The position numbers and the translations under genes are program-made. The notes beneath the pieces are model-generated. The model was not told the DNA's origin. It was given only the letters and a program-made list of their open reading frames with translations, and did not search any database. 64,000 nt of DNA from an uncultured Mucilaginibacter sp. (GTDB lineage: Bacteria > Bacteroidota > Bacteroidia > Sphingobacteriales > Sphingobacteriaceae), in the NCBI RefSeq assembly GCF_913773635.1, contig NZ_CAJYGQ010000004.1, positions 1-64,000 of the forward strand. Reading direction: 5' to 3'. Below, piece after piece: positions 61,142-64,000 of the stretch. Each line of letters begins with the position of its first letter. Position 1 is the stretch's first letter.

Positions 61142-62038
61142 TTATTCCCAAAGATTAGTTGGGTAAGTGCCGTTTTCAACCAGTTCATTAATGCTGGCTT
61201 GTACAATTGGCTTATCTTCTTTGTAAGTAACACCAAACCACTTATTACCGGTTGGTATAACTTTAAATGCAGCAGTACCTGTTTTAATTAACTCATCGGC
61301 TACTAGCGGAATGAAGAACTCAGCTTTTGGATTGCTTTCGTTAGCGTCAACAAATTTTTTGAACATTTCCTCGCTTTGTTTGAATACAGCAGGAGTAAAG
61401 CCCCAGAAGTTCATTGATACACGGGTGTCTTTTGGTAACTCGTGCTCGCCGGTTGCGTCTTTGTAAAATACGTCGCCGTCTTTAAAGTAAACTTCGGTAC
61501 GTTCGTTAATTTCAACCATTTTACCGTCTTCAACCTTACATACACCGCGAGATACAGAACCGTAATCTGATAAAGTACGATCAATTTGGTAACCCATTAA
61601 TGAGTAGTTATCATCGGCAACTTCGGTAGTTAAAAACTGCGCCATTTTTTCAAATGCTTCGTAACCGTAAAAGTCATCAGCATTGATAACGCAAAACGGC
61701 TCGTTGATTTGGTTGCGTGCCGCTAATACAGCATGGGCAGTACCCCAAGGTTTTGAACGCTCAACGGTTTTATCAATACCAAATTGGGTAAGGTCATAGC
61801 TTTGAAACACGTAATCGGTTTCAATGCGGCCGGCCAGTTTAGGCTCAAATATGGCTTTAAAAGCATCCTGGAATTCCTCGCGAATGATGAAGCTTACTTT
61901 TCCAAAGCCAGCTTTTATAGCATCATATATAGAATAATCGATAATGGTTTCGCCATTAGGACCAAAACCATCAACTTGTTTCATACTGCCGTAACGGCTG
62001 GCCATACCTGCGGCCAATATCAGTAAGGTTGGTTTCAT
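61142..62038 (-). CDS. Sugar nucleotidyltransferase family protein
   Basis: The 298-residue protein begins MKPTLLILAAGMASRYGSMK, the nucleotide-binding signature of NDP-sugar pyrophosphorylases. The metal-binding INADDFYGYEAF and KPWGTAHAVLAAR follow. The sugar is not predictable. It is monocistronic and convergent with the phosphatase gene. Confidence 0.88.
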   Translation of the reverse strand: MKPTLLILAAGMASRYGSMKQVDGFGPNGETIIDYSIYDAIKAGFGKVSFIIREEFQDAFKAIFEPKLAGRIETDYVFQSYDLTQFGIDKTVERSKPWGTAHAVLAARNQINEPFCVINADDFYGYEAFEKMAQFLTTEVADDNYSLMGYQIDRTLSDYGSVSRGVCKVEDGKMVEINERTEVYFKDGDVFYKDATGEHELPKDTRVSMNFWGFTPAVFKQSEEMFKKFVDANESNPKAEFFIPLVADELIKTGTAAFKVIPTGNKWFGVTYKEDKPIVQASINELVENGTYPTNLWE

Positions 62039-62120
62039 AGTGATGTAAATATAGAAAAATATATACCCGAAGGTATAAATACGGTTAATTAAAATATATG
62101 TTTTAGATTATATTTAATGC

Positions 62121-63239
62121 TTACTTAATATATCTGAAATCTTGTCCGGGCTTAATATTTAATAATGTTTCATAAATCATACGTATCACATTGTCTACGT
62201 CTTCTTTATGAATCATTTCAACAGTAGTATGCATATAACGCAGCGGCAATGATATCAGTGCCGATGGAACGCCATCATTTGAGTAGGCAAAAGCATCGGT
62301 ATCGGTACCTGTTGAACGTGATGATGCCTGGCGTTGAAATGGTATACTGGCTTTCTCTGCCGATTCGATCAGTAGCTTGTTCAAGTTGTTCTGCACAGCA
62401 GGAGCATATGATACTACCGGTCCGCGGCCGCAGGCTAAGTCACCCTGAGTAATTTTGTTAATCATAGGCGTTTGCGTATCGTGAGTTACGTCGGTAATGA
62501 TAGCTACGTGCGGTTTAATTTTGTGAGCTATCATTTCGGCACCACGTAAGCCAATTTCTTCTTGCACAGCATTTACAATGTACAAGCCGAAAGGTAATTG
62601 TTTGCCGTTTTCTTTAAGCAGGCGGGCAACTTCGGCAATCATAAAACCACCAACGCGGTTATCAAGTGCGCGGCCAACGTAGTAACGGTTATTTAAAACC
62701 ATAAATTCGTCTTCATAGGTAATTACGCAACCAACGTGTATACCCATAGCTTCAACCTCTTCTTTGCTGGTGCATCCGCAATCAAGAAAGATATTTTTGA
62801 GGGTTGGAGCTTCCTCTTTTTCACCACCATGACGTGTATGAATGGCCGGCCAGCCAAAAACTGCTTTAACAACGCCTTTATCAGTATGTATGTTCACACG
62901 TTTTGACGGTGCAATTTGGTGGTCTGAACCGCCGTTGCGTATAACGTATATTAATCCGTCGCTGGTAATGTAATTTACAAACCATGATATCTCATCGGCA
63001 TGGGCCTCAATTACAACTTTATATTCTGCTTCAGGGTTGATAATGCCAACAGCTGTACCATAATTGTCAACATAATGAGTGTCAATATAAGGTTGCAGGT
63101 ATTCCAACCACATCTTTTGTCCCATCCATTCAAACCCGGTAGGGGAAGGGTTATTAATATATTTTTCAAGAAACTTAAGCGATTCTTCAGTTACCACAGC
63201 AGTGTGTTGTGGTTTTTCTTCATTTATATTTTCGGCCAT
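62121..63239 (-). CDS. M42 family aminopeptidase
   Basis: The 372-residue protein has the M42 metal and catalytic set: IEAHADEISWFV, GRALDNRVGGFM (bridging Asp), VQEEIGLRGAEM (catalytic Glu pair), DVTHDTQTP and the late His in YMHTTVEMIHK. These are large self-compartmentalised dodecameric peptidases of the cytoplasm. The N-terminus has a short polar extension. The substrate range is not deducible. Confidence 0.93.
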   Translation of the reverse strand: MAENINEEKPQHTAVVTEESLKFLEKYINNPSPTGFEWMGQKMWLEYLQPYIDTHYVDNYGTAVGIINPEAEYKVVIEAHADEISWFVNYITSDGLIYVIRNGGSDHQIAPSKRVNIHTDKGVVKAVFGWPAIHTRHGGEKEEAPTLKNIFLDCGCTSKEEVEAMGIHVGCVITYEDEFMVLNNRYYVGRALDNRVGGFMIAEVARLLKENGKQLPFGLYIVNAVQEEIGLRGAEMIAHKIKPHVAIITDVTHDTQTPMINKITQGDLACGRGPVVSYAPAVQNNLNKLLIESAEKASIPFQRQASSRSTGTDTDAFAYSNDGVPSALISLPLRYMHTTVEMIHKEDVDNVIRMIYETLLNIKPGQDFRYIK

Positions 63240-63442
63240 AATTTATATGCAAAATTTCTGATGAGGTTAGCAAATATATAAAAATTCAATTCTGTGCCAA
63301 TTTAATGGTGTTTGAGGCAATTTGTTTTGGCGGCGTGTGATGAAAGGAGTAATAGCGACTAAAATTATTGATGTATTAATGATGAATTAACAGGCAAGCT
63401 GTTGTTTTGTGGCGAGTAAAATTTTCAGGAGTTAATAGTTTA

Positions 63443-63485
63443 GAAAGACCGGGTTGTGCAATACAAGCCGGTCTTTCGTTTTCAA
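63443..63485. terminator. Terminator of the minus-strand GNAT gene
   Basis: GAAAGACCGG (63443-63452) pairs with CCGGTCTTTC (63468-63477). It lies directly after the minus-strand stop at 63482 and has a T-rich flank on the plus strand. Confidence 0.75.
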
Positions 63486-63892
63486 AGCGGCTTTTCCATA
63501 ACAAGGTAATCAATACCATTTTTTCTGAATGTTTCTCCGGATGCAGTAAAATTAGCCTTTGTATAAAACGGTACAGCATCCTTACGAGCATTGCACCATA
63601 GGCGTGTACCTTTTTCATTGATGGCAAAGTTTGTGATATACTGTAATAAGGCCGAGCCCACGCCCTGGTGCTGATAAGTAACTGCAACGGCCAGTTTGCG
63701 AAACTGAAAATTGCAACAATGCTGAAACAATGATACTACACCTACTAAAGCATCGTTATTAAAAGCTGCAAAGTGCCAGCCATTGGTATCTTCTTCCAGT
63801 TCCATTTCGTATAACGGAAGGTTTGGATACAAGGCTTCGCGGCGTAGGCGCCATGTTAGTTCGGGTCTTACCTGTTCAATATGTAATGGCAT
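63482..63892 (-). CDS. GNAT acetyltransferase
   Basis: The 136-residue protein is a compact GNAT. It has WHFAAFNNDALVGVVSLFQH, the acetyl-CoA loop VAVTYQHQGVGSALLQYI, and NARKDAVPFYTKANFTASGE near the end. Its substrate is unknown. It is divergent from a gene starting at the window edge. Confidence 0.87.
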   Translation of the reverse strand: MPLHIEQVRPELTWRLRREALYPNLPLYEMELEEDTNGWHFAAFNNDALVGVVSLFQHCCNFQFRKLAVAVTYQHQGVGSALLQYITNFAINEKGTRLWCNARKDAVPFYTKANFTASGETFRKNGIDYLVMEKPL

Positions 63893-63934
63893 TTTAAATT
63901 ATTAAAAAACATTAAGAAATTTCACTTGTATGAA

Positions 63935-63970
63935 ATTGACAATTTAATGTTCTAAAAAAGTATACTTTTG
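63935..63970 (+). promoter_or_regulatory. Candidate promoter at the window end
   Basis: ATTG (63935-63938), 24 bases, TACTTTTG (63963-63970) has a full -7 box but a long spacer. An ATG follows at 63979, leaving almost no leader. Confidence 0.5.
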
Positions 63971-63978
63971 CAAAAAAT

Positions 63979-64000
63979 ATGAAAAACGGAATTGGTAAGA
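63979..64000 (+). CDS. Start of a gene cut by the window end
   Basis: Seven codons (MKNGIGK) follow a good -7 box. That is too little to identify the protein. Confidence 0.4.

Noticed and set aside
1-64000. CRISPR arrays, insertion sequences, prophage genes, rRNA
   Set aside because: No regularly spaced repeats, transposase or integrase motifs, phage structural genes or rRNA sequences were seen.

Overview
The window looks like a chromosomal segment of a Bacteroidetes bacterium, most likely Sphingobacteriaceae (Mucilaginibacter or Pedobacter type). The evidence is the S10/spc/alpha ribosomal gene order running through infA, rpmJ and rpoA to rplQ, promoters of the Bacteroidetes kind (TTTG, about 19 bases, TAnnTTTG), the lack of Shine-Dalgarno sequences, a type II (eukaryote-like) glutamine synthetase, a beta-barrel surface protein, and families mainly known from this phylum (DUF3822, DUF4269, HD-PycTM).

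Region 1 (1-14610) is one long plus-strand ribosomal superoperon. It runs from rplD (cut by the window edge) to rplQ with secY, map, infA and rpoA inside, and ends at a strong terminator. Its early genes are tightly packed. From rplP onward several spacers widen and nearly all of these hold inverted repeats. Region 2 (14650-20050) carries a minus-strand Crp/AhpD pair, an acetyltransferase, dnaK and glnA (type II). Region 3 (20050-21625) holds a structured intergenic element, a 25-codon relic of a PAP2 phosphatase gene, an acetyltransferase and an intact PAP2 gene.

Region 4 (21835-28492) is a close-packed plus-strand set: an HD-phosphohydrolase fused to a PycTM-like membrane effector domain, polyphosphate kinase, an SdiA-regulated-type lipoprotein and a large GAF-like protein. 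It is followed by an MBL hydrolase, a lone receiver protein and tRNA-Lys. Region 5 (30371-38381) has a minus-strand lipid-type cluster (phosphodiesterase, flippase-like protein, PAP2), an outer-membrane barrel carrying a kinase-like domain, and an ABC-F ATPase with one degenerate ATP site. Region 6 (38400-51640) is mixed housekeeping: pyrE, NUDIX, coaD, GH3, a zinc protease, a pentapeptide protein, rsmD, a RecD-like helicase, a histidine kinase and clpB, plus two tiny membrane ORFs.

Region 7 (51640-64000) includes ferritin, a MACPF lipoprotein, a GH31 glucosidase, a FadR-type regulator behind a 25-bp perfect palindrome that leads a TSUP exporter/DUF1634/phosphatase operon, a nucleotidyltransferase, an M42 peptidase and an acetyltransferase. 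No rRNA, CRISPR array, insertion sequence, prophage or classical defence island was seen. The most unusual items are the kinase-like/barrel fusion, the HD-PycTM operon, the MACPF lipoprotein, the structured element with the adjacent gene relic at 20150-20430, and the palindromic operator at 58467-58521.
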